A stretch of 64,000 nucleotides of DNA from assembly GCA_938042245.1 (NCBI GenBank), contig CALIRO010000032.1, forward strand, positions 1 through 64,000. Reading direction: 5' to 3'. The first letter of the stretch is position 1. Each line of letters begins with the position of its first letter. This DNA comes from an uncultured Thermoguttaceae bacterium. Its GTDB lineage: Bacteria > Planctomycetota > Planctomycetia > Pirellulales > Thermoguttaceae. Under the pieces are notes generated by a model. The model made no database searches and had not been told where the DNA came from. It was given only the letters and a program-made list of their open reading frames with translations. The translations under genes were made by a program, and so were the position numbers. Shown here one piece after another: positions 18,407 to 28,308 of this stretch.

Positions 18407-19753
18407 ATGTACAGAATCACAAAGCAGATAGTGCTCGCTGGGATGGTTTTAGCGGTGGGAATCGGCTGGCTGCTAGGTTCTCTGTCGCTGGCTGAGGAGA
18501 AACCTGCGTTGGCCGTTCTCGAATCGACCTTAGCGGACGGCTGGCAGAGCTACAGTCCCCGGCCGGAACTGGCCCCTCGGTTCTGGACGGAAAAGACCGA
18601 GGGCGGCTTAGTGCTTGGCCTGGCTGCTCAGGGACATCCGGCCCCAGATGGCCGATGGATTCGCCATGTGCCCGTTCAGCCCGGCAAGTTCTACCGCTTC
18701 CACGCCCAGTGGCAGGCAAAAAACATCTCTCATCCGGTCCGTTCTGTGGTGGTGCGGATCGGCTGGGAGGACGAGCAGGGGCGCCGATCGGCGCCGCCGG
18801 AATATATTCCGATCTTCGGCCCGACCACTGCCGACGGCTGGCGCCAGGTTCTCGGCATGTTACAGACGCCGGAAAAGACGGTGCGAGCCCGGCTGGAGCT
18901 CCATCTGCGATGGAGCTCGGAAGGCGAACTCCGCTGGCGAAATATTCAGTTTGTCCCCTCCGACCCCCCTCCGCCCAAAAAGGTCCGGTTGGCTGTGGTG
19001 CACCATCGGCCACGCGGCGGCAAAACCCCTCAGGATAACCTCCAGCAATTCGTACCCCTTTTGCAAGAGGCTGCCCGACAGAAGGCCGACATCGTCTGCC
19101 TCGGCGAACTCATCACCTACTGCGGCCTGGGCAAAACGGTTGCTGAACTGGCCGAACCCATCCCAGGGCCCTCTACCCAGTTTCTGGCCGAGCAGACCCG
19201 CCAACATCGGTTCTACCTAGCGACCAGCATCTATGAACAAAGTGGCAATCTGATCTATAATACAGCGGTCCTGTTGGGACGCGACGGCGCCTTGGTGGGC
19301 AAATACCGAAAAGTCTGTATCCCCTATGAGGAGATCGACCACGGCGTGGCCCCGGGCGAAGAGTATCCGGTGTTTGATACCGATCTGGGCCGGGTCGGCC
19401 TGATGATCTGTTGGGATGTCCATTTTCCGGAAATCGCCCGCGCCCTAGCCGCCCAAGGCGCAGAAATCATCCTGCTTCCGATCTGGGGCGGCAATGAAAC
19501 CCTGGCCCAGGCACGGGCCATCGAAAATCAGATCTTCCTCCTGGCAAGCGGCTATGATTTTCGATCGGCTATTTACAACCGGCGCGGCCAGCCGATCGCC
19601 CAAGCCGAAAAAGATCCCCAAGTCCTGGTGGTGGAGGTGGATTTGGCAGAAAAGGTATATTGGCCCTGGTTGGGCAACTGGCGGAGCCGGATCTGGCCGG
19701 AAGCGCCGCCGCTGTTTCCTCCCGGCCGAGCAAGTCGTAACACCGACTTCTAG
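18407..19753 (+). CDS. Secreted carbon-nitrogen hydrolase (nitrilase superfamily) with N-terminal accessory domain
   Basis: The protein has 448 residues. A signal peptide (IVLAGMVLAVGIGWLLGSLSLA) is followed by a beta-rich domain (about 30-185) with W-x-RH and RFHAQWQAKNI features resembling a carbohydrate-binding module. The nitrilase domain (about 190-435) carries the Glu-Lys-Cys triad: E in CLGELITY, K in GKYRKVCIP, C in MICWDVHFPE. It should cleave or condense a C-N bond. Most nitrilase-family amidases are cytoplasmic, so the export signal and added domain are unusual. The substrate is unknown. Confidence 0.85.
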   Translation: MYRITKQIVLAGMVLAVGIGWLLGSLSLAEEKPALAVLESTLADGWQSYSPRPELAPRFWTEKTEGGLVLGLAAQGHPAPDGRWIRHVPVQPGKFYRFHAQWQAKNISHPVRSVVVRIGWEDEQGRRSAPPEYIPIFGPTTADGWRQVLGMLQTPEKTVRARLELHLRWSSEGELRWRNIQFVPSDPPPPKKVRLAVVHHRPRGGKTPQDNLQQFVPLLQEAARQKADIVCLGELITYCGLGKTVAELAEPIPGPSTQFLAEQTRQHRFYLATSIYEQSGNLIYNTAVLLGRDGALVGKYRKVCIPYEEIDHGVAPGEEYPVFDTDLGRVGLMICWDVHFPEIARALAAQGAEIILLPIWGGNETLAQARAIENQIFLLASGYDFRSAIYNRRGQPIAQAEKDPQVLVVEVDLAEKVYWPWLGNWRSRIWPEAPPLFPPGRASRNTDF

Positions 19754-20118
19754 CCGGTGGCGGACGCCGGACGTGCCGCTCGCTGTTGCCTCTGCCTGGC
19801 CACAGAGGCCTCACTTGTCCGTGCCCCGCAAACGGGAATCCAGAAAGCAGAACTCCTTCAAAAAAACCTGGATTCCTGCTTGCGCAGTTATGCCTGGGTG
19901 TTTCATGGTGCGGAAATGTTACAAAATTCCTAAGGAACCTTTGCAAAATCCTAAACATCAGATGAACTTCATGAACATATAATCCTACTGCTTCCAAAAA
20001 GATGTTATGTTTTGGGTCCTACCGGACGGTGTTAGCATTGCTAGCCACTCTATCTATTGGCGCAGCAGGACCAGTCCTCCAAATGGTATAAAAATCTCAC
20101 CTTTGTATTATTCAGAGA
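19754..20118. repeat. Intergenic region carrying a dispersed palindromic repeat pair
   Basis: No gene is seen. CCCGCAAACGGGAATCCAG (near 19825-19843) and its inverted partner CTGGATTCCTGCTTGCG (near 19868-19884) flank about 24 bases. This makes a doublet of the dispersed GGATTCC-family repeat also found at 27788, 33467, 36636, 38207, 49790, 52937, 58479 and 58620. Confidence 0.75.
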
Positions 20119-22191
20119 ATGCCCAACAATATGTCCCCCGGCAGAAAGAAGCCAGCCATGACGGCCATGGAAGAAATCTTAGGTCCCGGCGGTCGGATCG
20201 CCCAGCGCCTGGCCCATTATGAGCATCGGCCGCAGCAATTACAGATGGCCGAAGCCGTGGCCGAGGCGATCCAAAAAGGCCAACATCTGGTGGTCGAAGC
20301 CGGTACCGGCGTGGGCAAAAGTTTTGCCTATTTAGTCCCGGCGATTTTGGCCGTAGCCGCTCAGGAGGAAAAACCAGACGATCCAAACGAACACACGCCC
20401 AGGCCTCGGGTGGTGGTATCGACCCATACCATTCCGCTCCAAGAGCAATTGCTCCACAAGGACATTCCGTTTTTGAAGGCGGTCCTTCCGTTGGAGTGGA
20501 CGGCGGTGCTGGTCAAAGGCCGGTCCAACTATCTGAGCCTCCGGCGTTTGCGCTCGGCCATCGACCGGCAGGGCTTGCTCTTTTCCACCCAGGAGGAGAT
20601 GGAGCAGCTTCGGCAAATAGCCCAATGGGCCCAGCAGACGGAAGACGGGTCGCTTTCGGATTTGCCGTTTCAGCCGTTGCCGCAGGTGTGGGAGCAGGTG
20701 GCCAGCGAACATGGCAATTGCTTGGGCAAAGCGTGCCCCTATTATGCAGATTGTTTCTACCACCGGGCCCGACGCCGCATGCAACACGCCCAGATTCTAG
20801 TCGTCAACCACGCCTTGTTTTTTAGCGATTTAGCGCTGCGGATGGAAGGGGCGGCCCTGTTGCCGGAGTATCAGATTGTCATTTTTGACGAAGCGCACAA
20901 CTTGGAAACGGTGGCAGGGGAACATTTAGGCATCCAGGTGGCCAATTCCCAGGTCGAATACCTCCTGAGCCGACTGTATCAGGAGCGGACCGGCAAGGGC
21001 CTTTTGGCCGAGCCGGAGGCCGCCCCCATACGCCCTCTGGTGGCTGATTGCCGAAACCGAGCCCAGGAGTTCTTCCATCAGGTGGAAAAATGGCTGGCTG
21101 CCCATGAAAACACCAACGGGCGAGTCCGCCAACCCAATATCGTCCCCAATCCACTCAGCGAGGGATTGCTGCATTTGGCCAAATCGGTTCGAAAACATGG
21201 GGAAAAAATGGACAGTTTAGAAAAACGGATCGAGTGGCTGGCAGCGGCGGACCGGTTGCAACTGCTCGGACAAACCATTGCCGACTGGGTGCGCCAGCAA
21301 CTGCCCGATGCGGTCTATTGGGTGGAAACCTCTGGAAGCGGCGCCCGGCATCGGCGGCGGATCATTCTAGCAGCGGCCCCAATCGACGTCGGCCCCATTT
21401 TGAGGGAACATCTGTTCCAACAAATCCCCACCGTCATCATGACCAGCGCCACCCTGGCCACGGCCGGTTCGTTTGAGTTTTTCCAGTCCCGGGTGGGGTT
21501 AACGGATTGCCCAACCCTGCTAGTGGGCAGTCCGTTCGATTACCAAAAACAGGCGGAATTAATTCTTATCGAAGGCGCTCCGGATCCGGCCGATCAGCCC
21601 CAGGCCTACGAAGAGTATGTGGCCCGGATGGTTCGCCGCTATGTGGAGCGGACCGAAGGCCGAGCCTTGGTCCTTTTTACCAGCCACGAAATGCTCCAGA
21701 ATGTGGCCGCCCGGCTGCACAGCTGGTTTACAAAAAATCACTATAGCCTGTTCAGCCAAGCCGAAGGCACCCCCCGAATGCAGCTGCTTCGACGGTTCCA
21801 ACAAACCCAACGGGCCGTCCTATTCGGAGCAGAAAGCTTCTGGCAAGGCATCGACGTGCCAGGCGAACCATTGCAAAATGTGATCATCACTCGACTTCCG
21901 TTCAGTGTCCCGGATCGGCCTCTGTTGGAAGCCCGTTTGGAAGCCCTCCGGGATCGGGGCGGCAACCCGTTTCGAGATTATCAACTGCCCGAAGCGATCC
22001 TCCGACTCAAACAAGGCTTTGGCCGACTAATCCGCACCCAACAAGACCGCGGCATGGTGGTCATTCTGGATCCCCGCATCCGCACCAAAAGTTACGGCAA
22101 GATGTTTTTAAAATCGCTGCCGCCTTGCAAAGTGCGGGTGGAAAAGGCCGACGCGGAATCCACTTCCTCACGCAATATTCCAGGTCCATAA
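20119..22191 (+). CDS. DinG-like superfamily 2 DNA helicase
   Basis: ATP-dependent helicase of the XPD/DinG group, 690 residues. Walker A is EAGTGVGKSFAYLVP (60-74), the DEAH box is IFDEAHN (255-261), and late motifs include ESFWQGIDVPG and FGRLIRTQQDRG. Cysteines C201, C206 and C212 (CLGKACPYYADC) fit three of the four iron-sulfur ligands of DinG. The usual first ligand, in KGRSNYLC, is Ser here (residue 140, codon AGC at 20536). The start may be ATG 20119, 20131 or 20158; the last has AGAAAGAAG upstream. It has a role in repair or R-loop removal by family. Confidence 0.88.
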   Translation: MPNNMSPGRKKPAMTAMEEILGPGGRIAQRLAHYEHRPQQLQMAEAVAEAIQKGQHLVVEAGTGVGKSFAYLVPAILAVAAQEEKPDDPNEHTPRPRVVVSTHTIPLQEQLLHKDIPFLKAVLPLEWTAVLVKGRSNYLSLRRLRSAIDRQGLLFSTQEEMEQLRQIAQWAQQTEDGSLSDLPFQPLPQVWEQVASEHGNCLGKACPYYADCFYHRARRRMQHAQILVVNHALFFSDLALRMEGAALLPEYQIVIFDEAHNLETVAGEHLGIQVANSQVEYLLSRLYQERTGKGLLAEPEAAPIRPLVADCRNRAQEFFHQVEKWLAAHENTNGRVRQPNIVPNPLSEGLLHLAKSVRKHGEKMDSLEKRIEWLAAADRLQLLGQTIADWVRQQLPDAVYWVETSGSGARHRRRIILAAAPIDVGPILREHLFQQIPTVIMTSATLATAGSFEFFQSRVGLTDCPTLLVGSPFDYQKQAELILIEGAPDPADQPQAYEEYVARMVRRYVERTEGRALVLFTSHEMLQNVAARLHSWFTKNHYSLFSQAEGTPRMQLLRRFQQTQRAVLFGAESFWQGIDVPGEPLQNVIITRLPFSVPDRPLLEARLEALRDRGGNPFRDYQLPEAILRLKQGFGRLIRTQQDRGMVVILDPRIRTKSYGKMFLKSLPPCKVRVEKADAESTSSRNIPGP

Positions 22192-22752
22192 AGCACCCCA
22201 TCGGTTGCCCTGGAATGCTTCCGAGGGGAAATTGCCACCCAAGCGGCCTCTCCTTCTGGGCAGAGGTCGGCCAGCCGGGCTGACCGGCCAGAGCGCGTCT
22301 TTCCTCTCCCGAGCTGATTCCGACCCTCCCGCTTTCGCTCCCAGGCGCTGCCCCGCCGCTTACGCCCCAATCACAAAATAGAAGCTTCTCCCCTACCAAA
22401 ACCAGCTTTTGGGGCATCAGCCGCAGTTGCTTGCCCCCCCGCCAAACCAAGATAACTGCTTGCCAACCAGCCGGAAAAACACAACTCCTTCCCCACAGAA
22501 CCCCTCTACCCTGAGCACAACCTATCCGCTGGAACCATTCTGCCCCAATTGTTCTTCGAACTCGGCTTTCCTAAAATTCCGGATTCGGTGTATAAAAAGA
22601 CCAGTTATGGCCCCGACGGTTAGATCACCTCGGAGAGACGTAAAGCCGAACATGCTTGGCAGGTAGGCATGAATACGGCCAACACGTGGGAGCGATTGGG
22701 GGCGAACCTGGGAGGCCCTATAAGACCGAACGTGGTTTGGAGATAGCGAGCG
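22192..22752. other. Intergenic region, no gene recognised
   Basis: This 561-base stretch lies between the helicase gene and dapF. It is C-rich in the first half. No tRNA, known RNA motif, repeat copy or protein motif was found. Confidence 0.45.
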
Positions 22753-23631
22753 ATGCGGTTTACCAAGATGCATGGGGCGGGCAATGATTACATTTTTATT
22801 AATTGTTTCCAGGAGCCGATCCCCGAAAATCCAGCGGAACTAGCCCGGCAGGTCTCCGACCGGCATTTCGGCATTGGCGGCGATGGGCTGATTTTGATTT
22901 GCCCGTCCGAAAAAGCCGACGCCCAAATGCGCATCTTCAATGCCGATGGCTCCGAAGCGGAAATGTGCGGCAACGGCATTCGCTGTGTGGCCAAATACTT
23001 GTATGACCATGGCTTGGTCCGAAAGCCGATCCTACAGATTGAAACCGGTCGGGGGATACTGAGCCTTCAGGTTGAGGTGGTCCAGGGCCAAGTGCAGGAG
23101 GTGCAGGTGGATATGGGCGAACCGATTCTAGCCCCCGAACGGATTCCGACCCGGCTGCCAGGAAACCCCCAATATGGAGGAGCTGTGGTGGACACAGAGC
23201 TCCAGCTGGCGGATCAAACCCTTCGGGTTACCTGTGTCTCTATGGGGAACCCTCATTGTGTATGGTTTACCGAGCAACTGACCGACCAAATGGTTTTGGG
23301 ACTAGGCCCCCGGATCGAGCATCACCCGCAATTCCCGAACCGGGTCAATGTAGAATTTGTGCAACTGCTTTCACCCCAAGAGGTTAAGGTCCGAGTCTGG
23401 GAACGAGGAAGCGGGGAGACGTTGGCCTGTGGCACAGGGGCCTGTGCGGTCTGTGTTGCGGGAGTTCTTACCGGCAGAACCCACCGACAACTCCTGGTGC
23501 ATCTACTCGGCGGTACCCTCAAATTGTACTGGTCGGAAAAGGACAACCATGTGTATCTTACCGGTCCGGCGGTGGAAGTTTTTACTGGTATTTGGAAAGG
23601 GTCGGCCGACTGGCTGCTAGATGAGGATTGA
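22753..23631 (+). CDS. dapF: Diaminopimelate epimerase
   Basis: Interconverts LL- and meso-diaminopimelate for lysine and peptidoglycan synthesis in the cytoplasm. The 292-residue length is typical. It opens with [14 protein letters not shown]. The two catalytic cysteines are seen in [10 protein letters not shown] (C72) and TLACGTGAC (near 234). It has no pathway neighbours; asd, an earlier step of the same pathway, is about 21 kb away. Its presence supports a meso-DAP peptidoglycan route in this organism. Confidence 0.96.
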   Translation: MRFTKMHGAGNDYIFINCFQEPIPENPAELARQVSDRHFGIGGDGLILICPSEKADAQMRIFNADGSEAEMCGNGIRCVAKYLYDHGLVRKPILQIETGRGILSLQVEVVQGQVQEVQVDMGEPILAPERIPTRLPGNPQYGGAVVDTELQLADQTLRVTCVSMGNPHCVWFTEQLTDQMVLGLGPRIEHHPQFPNRVNVEFVQLLSPQEVKVRVWERGSGETLACGTGACAVCVAGVLTGRTHRQLLVHLLGGTLKLYWSEKDNHVYLTGPAVEVFTGIWKGSADWLLDED

Positions 23632-23659
23632 AGCGGATTTCACGGAAAGGAAAAGATAA

Positions 23660-23678
23660 GAAATATACACAATATACA
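23660..23678 (-). other. AT-rich ATTGTGTATW motif, copy a
   Basis: Read on the minus strand it is TGTATATTGTGTATATTTC. The same core occurs at 26921, 36811, 40590 and 40651. It lies in the AT-rich gap between dapF and the DUF374 gene. Its function is unknown. Confidence 0.45.
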
Positions 23679-23819
23679 TAAAATAGATAAAACATTCAGG
23701 ATGAAATCAAGTAACCCATTTGTGGGGATTCCCAAATCGGAACCATGAGCATTCGGAGGAATTATTCCTACTAAATCCGTCTTCGGTGGGGAATTTTATT
23801 ACCACCATGGAGGGGAAAA

Positions 23820-24614
23820 GTGAACCTGAATCACCCTTGGCTGATGAAACTGGGGGGGTTAGTCGGTTCAGGCTGGGTCCGTTGCTGGATGAGCACCTTG
23901 GAGTTTAAGGCTTGGTTTGTCGATCCGAAGGTGGATCCGGCCTATAGCCCGCTGCCTAGGCGGATTTATCTATTCTGGCATGAATATCTCCTGCTTCCCT
24001 TTTATCTGCGTGGCCACTGTGAGGTGGCCATGCTTTTAAGTCGGCATCGGGATGCGGCCATTTTGGCCGAGGCAGGGCGGCTAATGGGATTTGAGCTGAT
24101 TCGTGGCTCCACTCGCCGGGGGGGGACAGAAGCCCTCTGCCGTCTCCTCCGGCAAGGCCAAACCAAACACATCGCCATCACCCCCGACGGCCCCAGGGGA
24201 CCCCGCCGGCATTTGGCCCCAGGCGCTGTCTATCTGGCTTCCCGATCCGAAATGCCGGTCGTACTGATCGGCATCGGCTATGATCGGCCTTGGCGCATCA
24301 GAAGGGCTTGGGACCAGTTTGCCGTCCCTAGACCCTTTTCCCGGGCCCGGGCCATCTTGAGCGAGGAAATCTTCGTACCCTCCCAAGCGGATCGGGCCGC
24401 TTTGGAATCCTACCGCTTTTATCTAGAAGTCCGGCTCAACGAATTGACCTTGCAGGCAGAACACTGGGCAGCCTCCGGAGCTAGAAAACCCGGAGAGAAA
24501 ATTGTCTGGCGCCAACCGTGCCGACACCGAACTCTGAGGCTCCGCCAAGACGGCATCCTTGCCCAACCTCCTCCAGAGGGAAGCAACCGGCCTAGTTTGT
24601 CCAAAGTGGCCTAG
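23820..24614 (+). CDS. DUF374 lysophospholipid acyltransferase family protein
   Basis: The protein has 264 residues. ITPDGPRGPRRHLAPG is the DUF374 signature. YLFWHEYLLLPFYL near the N-terminus supplies the His of an acyltransferase HX-type motif, and RGSTRRGGTEALCRLL matches the next block. The related LpxL/PlsC fold suggests acyl transfer to a lipid or glycolipid at the inner membrane face. GTG 23820 is selected by GGAGGGGAAA just upstream. The substrate is not established. Confidence 0.88.
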   Translation: MNLNHPWLMKLGGLVGSGWVRCWMSTLEFKAWFVDPKVDPAYSPLPRRIYLFWHEYLLLPFYLRGHCEVAMLLSRHRDAAILAEAGRLMGFELIRGSTRRGGTEALCRLLRQGQTKHIAITPDGPRGPRRHLAPGAVYLASRSEMPVVLIGIGYDRPWRIRRAWDQFAVPRPFSRARAILSEEIFVPSQADRAALESYRFYLEVRLNELTLQAEHWAASGARKPGEKIVWRQPCRHRTLRLRQDGILAQPPPEGSNRPSLSKVA

Positions 24615-24884
24615 ACCCCAGTGCAGGGCAGCGCATCAGCTCGCTGAGTGCAGTTCCCTTATTGTCTGGCTTGGGGCGGAGGATCGCCAATCGGTTGTCG
24701 TCTGTCGGCTTTCCGCCCTTGGGCATCGGCCTCTGGCTCCCTCTAACTTGCCAGTGTCTCCTTCCCATCGGAAAAGGCCCCTCTTTTTGGGTCGCTGCTC
24801 TGCCCTCTAGGTTCCTCTTCTGGCCCTCTGGTTTCTGGATTCTACTGCCCGCTCTGTACCGCCAGATACTAGCGGAGTGCGTTC
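24615..24884. other. Intergenic region between convergent genes, nothing recognised
   Basis: This gap separates the DUF374 gene from the convergent cyclase gene. A C/T-rich composition is visible. No hairpin with a T-tract stands out. Confidence 0.4.
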
Positions 24885-26747
24885 CTATTTGCTCGGCAGA
24901 GGGATAATTCCATCCCAGTGGGGCGGCGGGGTACGGTTATGGTGGGCGATAAAGGCGGTGAGGAAATCGGCCACTTGGTCTTCGGCAGGAAGCTGATGTA
25001 AATACTGATATGCCTCTTGCCAGCGCCCGGCCAAGAAAGCATCTAGGCCCGCCTCATAGAGGTTAATTTGTTCATCTGAAAGCAGGGGATATTGATCCGC
25101 CGGTGGCAGGAGTTCAGTGATCAGCACCGGGTGCTCCATTCCATAAGGCCGAACCACCGCCACCCGCCGCAAGCGAGCTACGCTTGGCGGCACCTTCTGA
25201 CGCACCGCCTCGGCCATGGCCGGATCGACCAAAATCCCCGCATGGAACATCTTCGTCATACTTTCCAGCCGGGATGCCAAGTTCACCACGGGACCAAACA
25301 CCGTTACCTTGGCTTGTTCTGGTGGACCGATCCTTCCGGCCACGGCGCGTCCGGCGGCAATCCCAATGCCCACCCGAAAGTCCGCCAAAGGGCTTTGGGG
25401 ATTTTGGGCGGCCGTTTGAAACTCGCATCGAATAGCCAGGGCTGCTCGGCAACTGCGTTCCACCATGTCCGGCCAAGCTACCGGCCAACCCCAAAACCCT
25501 AAGGCAGCGTCGCCTTGATAATCCCCAATGACGCCTCCTTCGGCAAGGATATGGCGGGTCATCACCCTAAGGGCCTGGCTGACACGATCCAAAAGTTCCC
25601 GAAGCGGTTCGCCTTGCTGTTCTGAAGACCGGCTGAACCCTCGCAGATCGCAAAACAGCACTACGACCTCGGCTTCTTCAGGACCGAGAAGCTTATCAGG
25701 CTCCTCGTTACCTAAACTTTTTAACACCAATGGGGAGAAAAACTGGCTCAGCAGGGCTTGCTGACGCTCCAAACGCCGCATCCGCCGGAGCGAGCTGACC
25801 ATGCTGGCCGCTAATTCCGTAAACTTAATTTCTTCTCGAAGATCCATAACTGGATTGCCTCGCTCGGAAGCCCTGACTTCCACGCTTCGGCCAGCCACAT
25901 AAATCGCCCAAGGGGGAAGAGATCCTGGAAGAATCGGTGTACAAAAGGCCCAATCATATGGCGCACTCTCTGTAAACAAATGATCCCTTTGCTCCGATCC
26001 GCATCCCCGCCACAAATGCAGAATACTTCGACGGTTCCCCACCGCCTCTTGAATCAGGCGACGGCTAGGACGAAACGGACTGGAAGGGGCCCCACGCTGG
26101 TCCCAGTAAATCGCCTCAATACCCCCGCAGACCAGCGAATCGCTCTGGGCGCTGCCAGACGGCTCGCTTCGCTCGGACGGGCTGCCCTGATTGCCCTCCG
26201 GTTGGTTAGCTCGCCCACTGCCTCTCAGTACCGCCACTGCTACCGCCTCCGCGCGAGGCAAACCCGCCAAAAGCATACTCACTAAACGCACGCACATGTC
26301 TTCATCCGTAGAACTTTCGGAAAGCGCCTCGGGCAATCGACTGAGCACTTCGATCCGTCGATCCGGATTTTGGAACTCCGCAGCAGCAAGCTCTTGGGGG
26401 CTGTACTGGTACTGTTGGATCGGCTCGGGCAGATCACTTTCCAGCCCGCTGCTCTCGGGGACTAAAAGGAAGGAGGTTTGGCCAATAATAAAATGTTCAT
26501 CAGGATGGAGCCAACATTCCACTACCTGCCGACCATGGAAAAAGATCGGATTGCGGGCCTCGGGCAACTTCCGCACCCGCAACCGCCGCCCGTCCCAAAG
26601 CAGCTCTGCATGCCGTCGGGAAATCTGCATGTCCCAAGGCACCGACCAATCGCTTGCGGATCGGCCCAGCAAGATCGGTTCTCCTAGCGGTAACCGCCGC
26701 CGCCATCGATCTTCCGCCTTCCCACCCTGGGCAATCAAATTGGCCAT
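24885..26747 (-). CDS. FHA domain-containing class III adenylate/guanylate cyclase
   Basis: The protein has 620 residues. An FHA domain (about 22-95; LLGRS, ISRRHAELL, FFHGRQV) reads phospho-threonine. A GAF-like region (about 130-290) and a short helical linker follow. The cyclase domain starts at VVVLFCDLRGF with metal Asp 367; GDYQGDAALGFWG supplies Asp 412. GIAAGRAVAGRIG and PVVNLASRLES supply the Asn/Arg transition-state pair. Residues of about 176-207 inside the GAF-like part are a Gly/Ser/Glu-rich insertion. AGGAGGGA precedes the ATG. It probably links a Ser/Thr kinase signal to cyclic nucleotide synthesis. Confidence 0.9.
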   Translation of the reverse strand: MANLIAQGGKAEDRWRRRLPLGEPILLGRSASDWSVPWDMQISRRHAELLWDGRRLRVRKLPEARNPIFFHGRQVVECWLHPDEHFIIGQTSFLLVPESSGLESDLPEPIQQYQYSPQELAAAEFQNPDRRIEVLSRLPEALSESSTDEDMCVRLVSMLLAGLPRAEAVAVAVLRGSGRANQPEGNQGSPSERSEPSGSAQSDSLVCGGIEAIYWDQRGAPSSPFRPSRRLIQEAVGNRRSILHLWRGCGSEQRDHLFTESAPYDWAFCTPILPGSLPPWAIYVAGRSVEVRASERGNPVMDLREEIKFTELAASMVSSLRRMRRLERQQALLSQFFSPLVLKSLGNEEPDKLLGPEEAEVVVLFCDLRGFSRSSEQQGEPLRELLDRVSQALRVMTRHILAEGGVIGDYQGDAALGFWGWPVAWPDMVERSCRAALAIRCEFQTAAQNPQSPLADFRVGIGIAAGRAVAGRIGPPEQAKVTVFGPVVNLASRLESMTKMFHAGILVDPAMAEAVRQKVPPSVARLRRVAVVRPYGMEHPVLITELLPPADQYPLLSDEQINLYEAGLDAFLAGRWQEAYQYLHQLPAEDQVADFLTAFIAHHNRTPPPHWDGIIPLPSK

Positions 26748-27443
26748 CGTTCCCTCCTCTCCTTTTGCCCTCGGACCGCCACCTGTCCCAAGGGATTTCT
26801 CCCGGCATTGGTCGGATGGCTTCGTGAGGTTACCAAAGGGAGTTTAATTTATTCAAGAATGAAAATTGGGATAAAATAGGAAAAATTAGAAAACTTGGCA
26901 AAGCCCACCCGACTTTTATCTAAATTGTGTATTTTATCTAAATTCTCCCGCTGGTGGCCCTCCTCTCACCAAGAGTATCCAATCTTGTTTCTCCCACCCC
27001 ATTCCCCGCCACTCCGGAGCTTTTCTCCAAATCCCCAAAGGACCTTCTTAGAACTGACCGGCCCTAAATGGGGAGGAATAATCGGTTTAGTCCGGGAAAA
27101 CGTTTCCTAAACCTCCCGGAAGCAAACCCTTCCCCCTGCAGAAAAAATTCGCTATATTAATATATTTGTGAGGGGTATGCTGAGGCTTCCTGTGGGAACG
27201 GGACAATTCCCGATTCCAAAAAACTCGTTATATTATTCCTCATTATTTATTAGCAGAGACTACGCAGGAGAGGGAGGAAGGGGGCCTTGAAAGAAGAATA
27301 AATTATAGATTCTACCACCATTACCGGTTGAAGGAACTGAAAAACTCAACGGAGGAAGGAGGCCGGGAACCCACACTAGATTTTCCCTCCTATGATTAGG
27401 ATGATTCCTTCTGGGACGCAACAATTTTAAGCGACACCACTAG
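26748..27443. promoter_or_regulatory. AT-rich intergenic region upstream of the cyclase gene and tRNA-Val
   Basis: This 696-base stretch lacks a convincing gene. It contains copy b of the AT-rich motif (26921-26939), flanked by two copies of TTTTATCTAAATT (26914 and 26932). It also contains a near direct repeat, AAAAAATTCGCTATATTA near 27142 and AAAAAACTCGTTATATTA at 27218-27235. Promoters for both outward genes must lie here but could not be fixed. Confidence 0.45.
26921..26939 (+). other. AT-rich ATTGTGTATW motif, copy b
   Basis: Reads TAAATTGTGTATTTTATCT, about 175 bases upstream of the cyclase start. A 13-base direct repeat overlaps both sides with a period of 18. Confidence 0.45.
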
Positions 27444-27517
27444 GGGCGATTAGCTCAGATGGTTAGAGCGCCAGCTCGACAAGCTGGAGGTCGCAGGTTC
27501 GAGCCCTGCATCGCCCA
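27444..27517 (+). tRNA. tRNA-Val (anticodon GAC)
   Basis: A 74-base cloverleaf. Acceptor arms GGGCGAT and ATCGCCC pair fully. D-stem GCTC/GAGC, anticodon stem CCAGC/GCTGG with loop TCGACAA giving anticodon GAC, and T-stem GCAGG/CCTGC with loop TTCGAGC. The discriminator is A and CCA is not encoded. Variable loop AGGTC is normal. It stands alone with AT-rich DNA upstream. Confidence 0.97.
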
Positions 27518-28308
27518 GTTGATTTTGTGGGTTTCGTTCGCCATCGGGGTTTCCGTGGCAAGGGGTGGGCTTTGGGGAACTATTTCTTTCCCTCGAATCG
27601 ATCTGCTTTTGTTCCGTAGCTGCGTGCTTGTTCATGCCGTCGGAAAGAAGACGGGCTTCATTTGCCTTGGGATCTGATAGGGGGTTTCTTTTCACCTGTT
27701 CTTTTGTTTCTAAGGCTTTCTAGTTTATGTAACCCTTTAGCCGAATGACGAAGCTTCGTGATTGATCCGAGAAAAGCCTTTGGGTGTGATGCCCGCGAAA
27801 GCGGGAATCCAGAACAAATCAATGAGCACAAAAAAAATGGGACTGCTGCTTTCGCAGGAATGCCGTGGTACCCCATTCGGCTGAAATGGTACTGGTTGAT
27901 TAAAACTACGGCGGAGGGATTTGTCAGCCAGGGCAGAGGCAACCCGGAGAGCATGAAAAATTGCCAAACAGCCAGCTCTACTAACAGAAGAACGAGTGGC
28001 TTCCCTTTCCGAGGCGGCTGCCACTTTGGCAAAATCGAACTAGGCTCGACTTTTCCCATTTTTCATAACTCTTTTTTCCGATAGTGAGGTAGTAAACTGG
28101 ATTTGTTCCCATAATTTGGAACCTCTGAATAAACGCCAGCTGAACTGAAAATTTTATCCTTGTCAGATTTTTTTCACTTTTGGGGCGAGTCGGAAGAGGG
28201 GAAACGCTCGGAGAGGAGTTTCTCTGGTTTCTCTAAGTTGCCTGTTTTATGCTCGTAAGTTGCCTTCGGCGCGCACAGGTAAGCGCCCTAGCTAAAACAA
28301 ACTGCTGT
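27518..28308. repeat. Gene-free region with mosaic dispersed repeats
   Basis: No supported gene. GCCCGCGAAAGCGGGAATCC (27791-27810) and the related CTGCTTTCGCAGGAATG (27846-27862) form a doublet of the GGATTCC family. They are followed by ACCCCATTCGGCTGAAATGG (27870-27889), which is also found near 58653 and, altered, near 33617. A TATTTTTCATAA-family hairpin lies at 28058-28089. The same three modules occur together at 58618-58742. Confidence 0.65.
28058..28089 (+). repeat. Dispersed hairpin repeat, TATTTTTCATAA family, copy 2
   Basis: Contains ATTTTTCATAACTC, a T-run and CCGATAGTGAGG. It is similar to 10014-10050 (minus strand) and 58709-58742. The pairing arm is degraded compared with the other copies. 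Confidence 0.55.

Noticed and set aside
22192-22752. Small structured RNA upstream of dapF
   Set aside because: No 4.5S, tmRNA, RNase P or riboswitch signature was recognised.
26150-26235. Frameshift inside the cyclase gene
   Set aside because: The Gly/Ser-rich stretch keeps frame and flanking domain sequence continues.
27658-28059. Overlapping open frames near the tRNA
   Set aside because: They follow the dispersed repeats and have no family motif.
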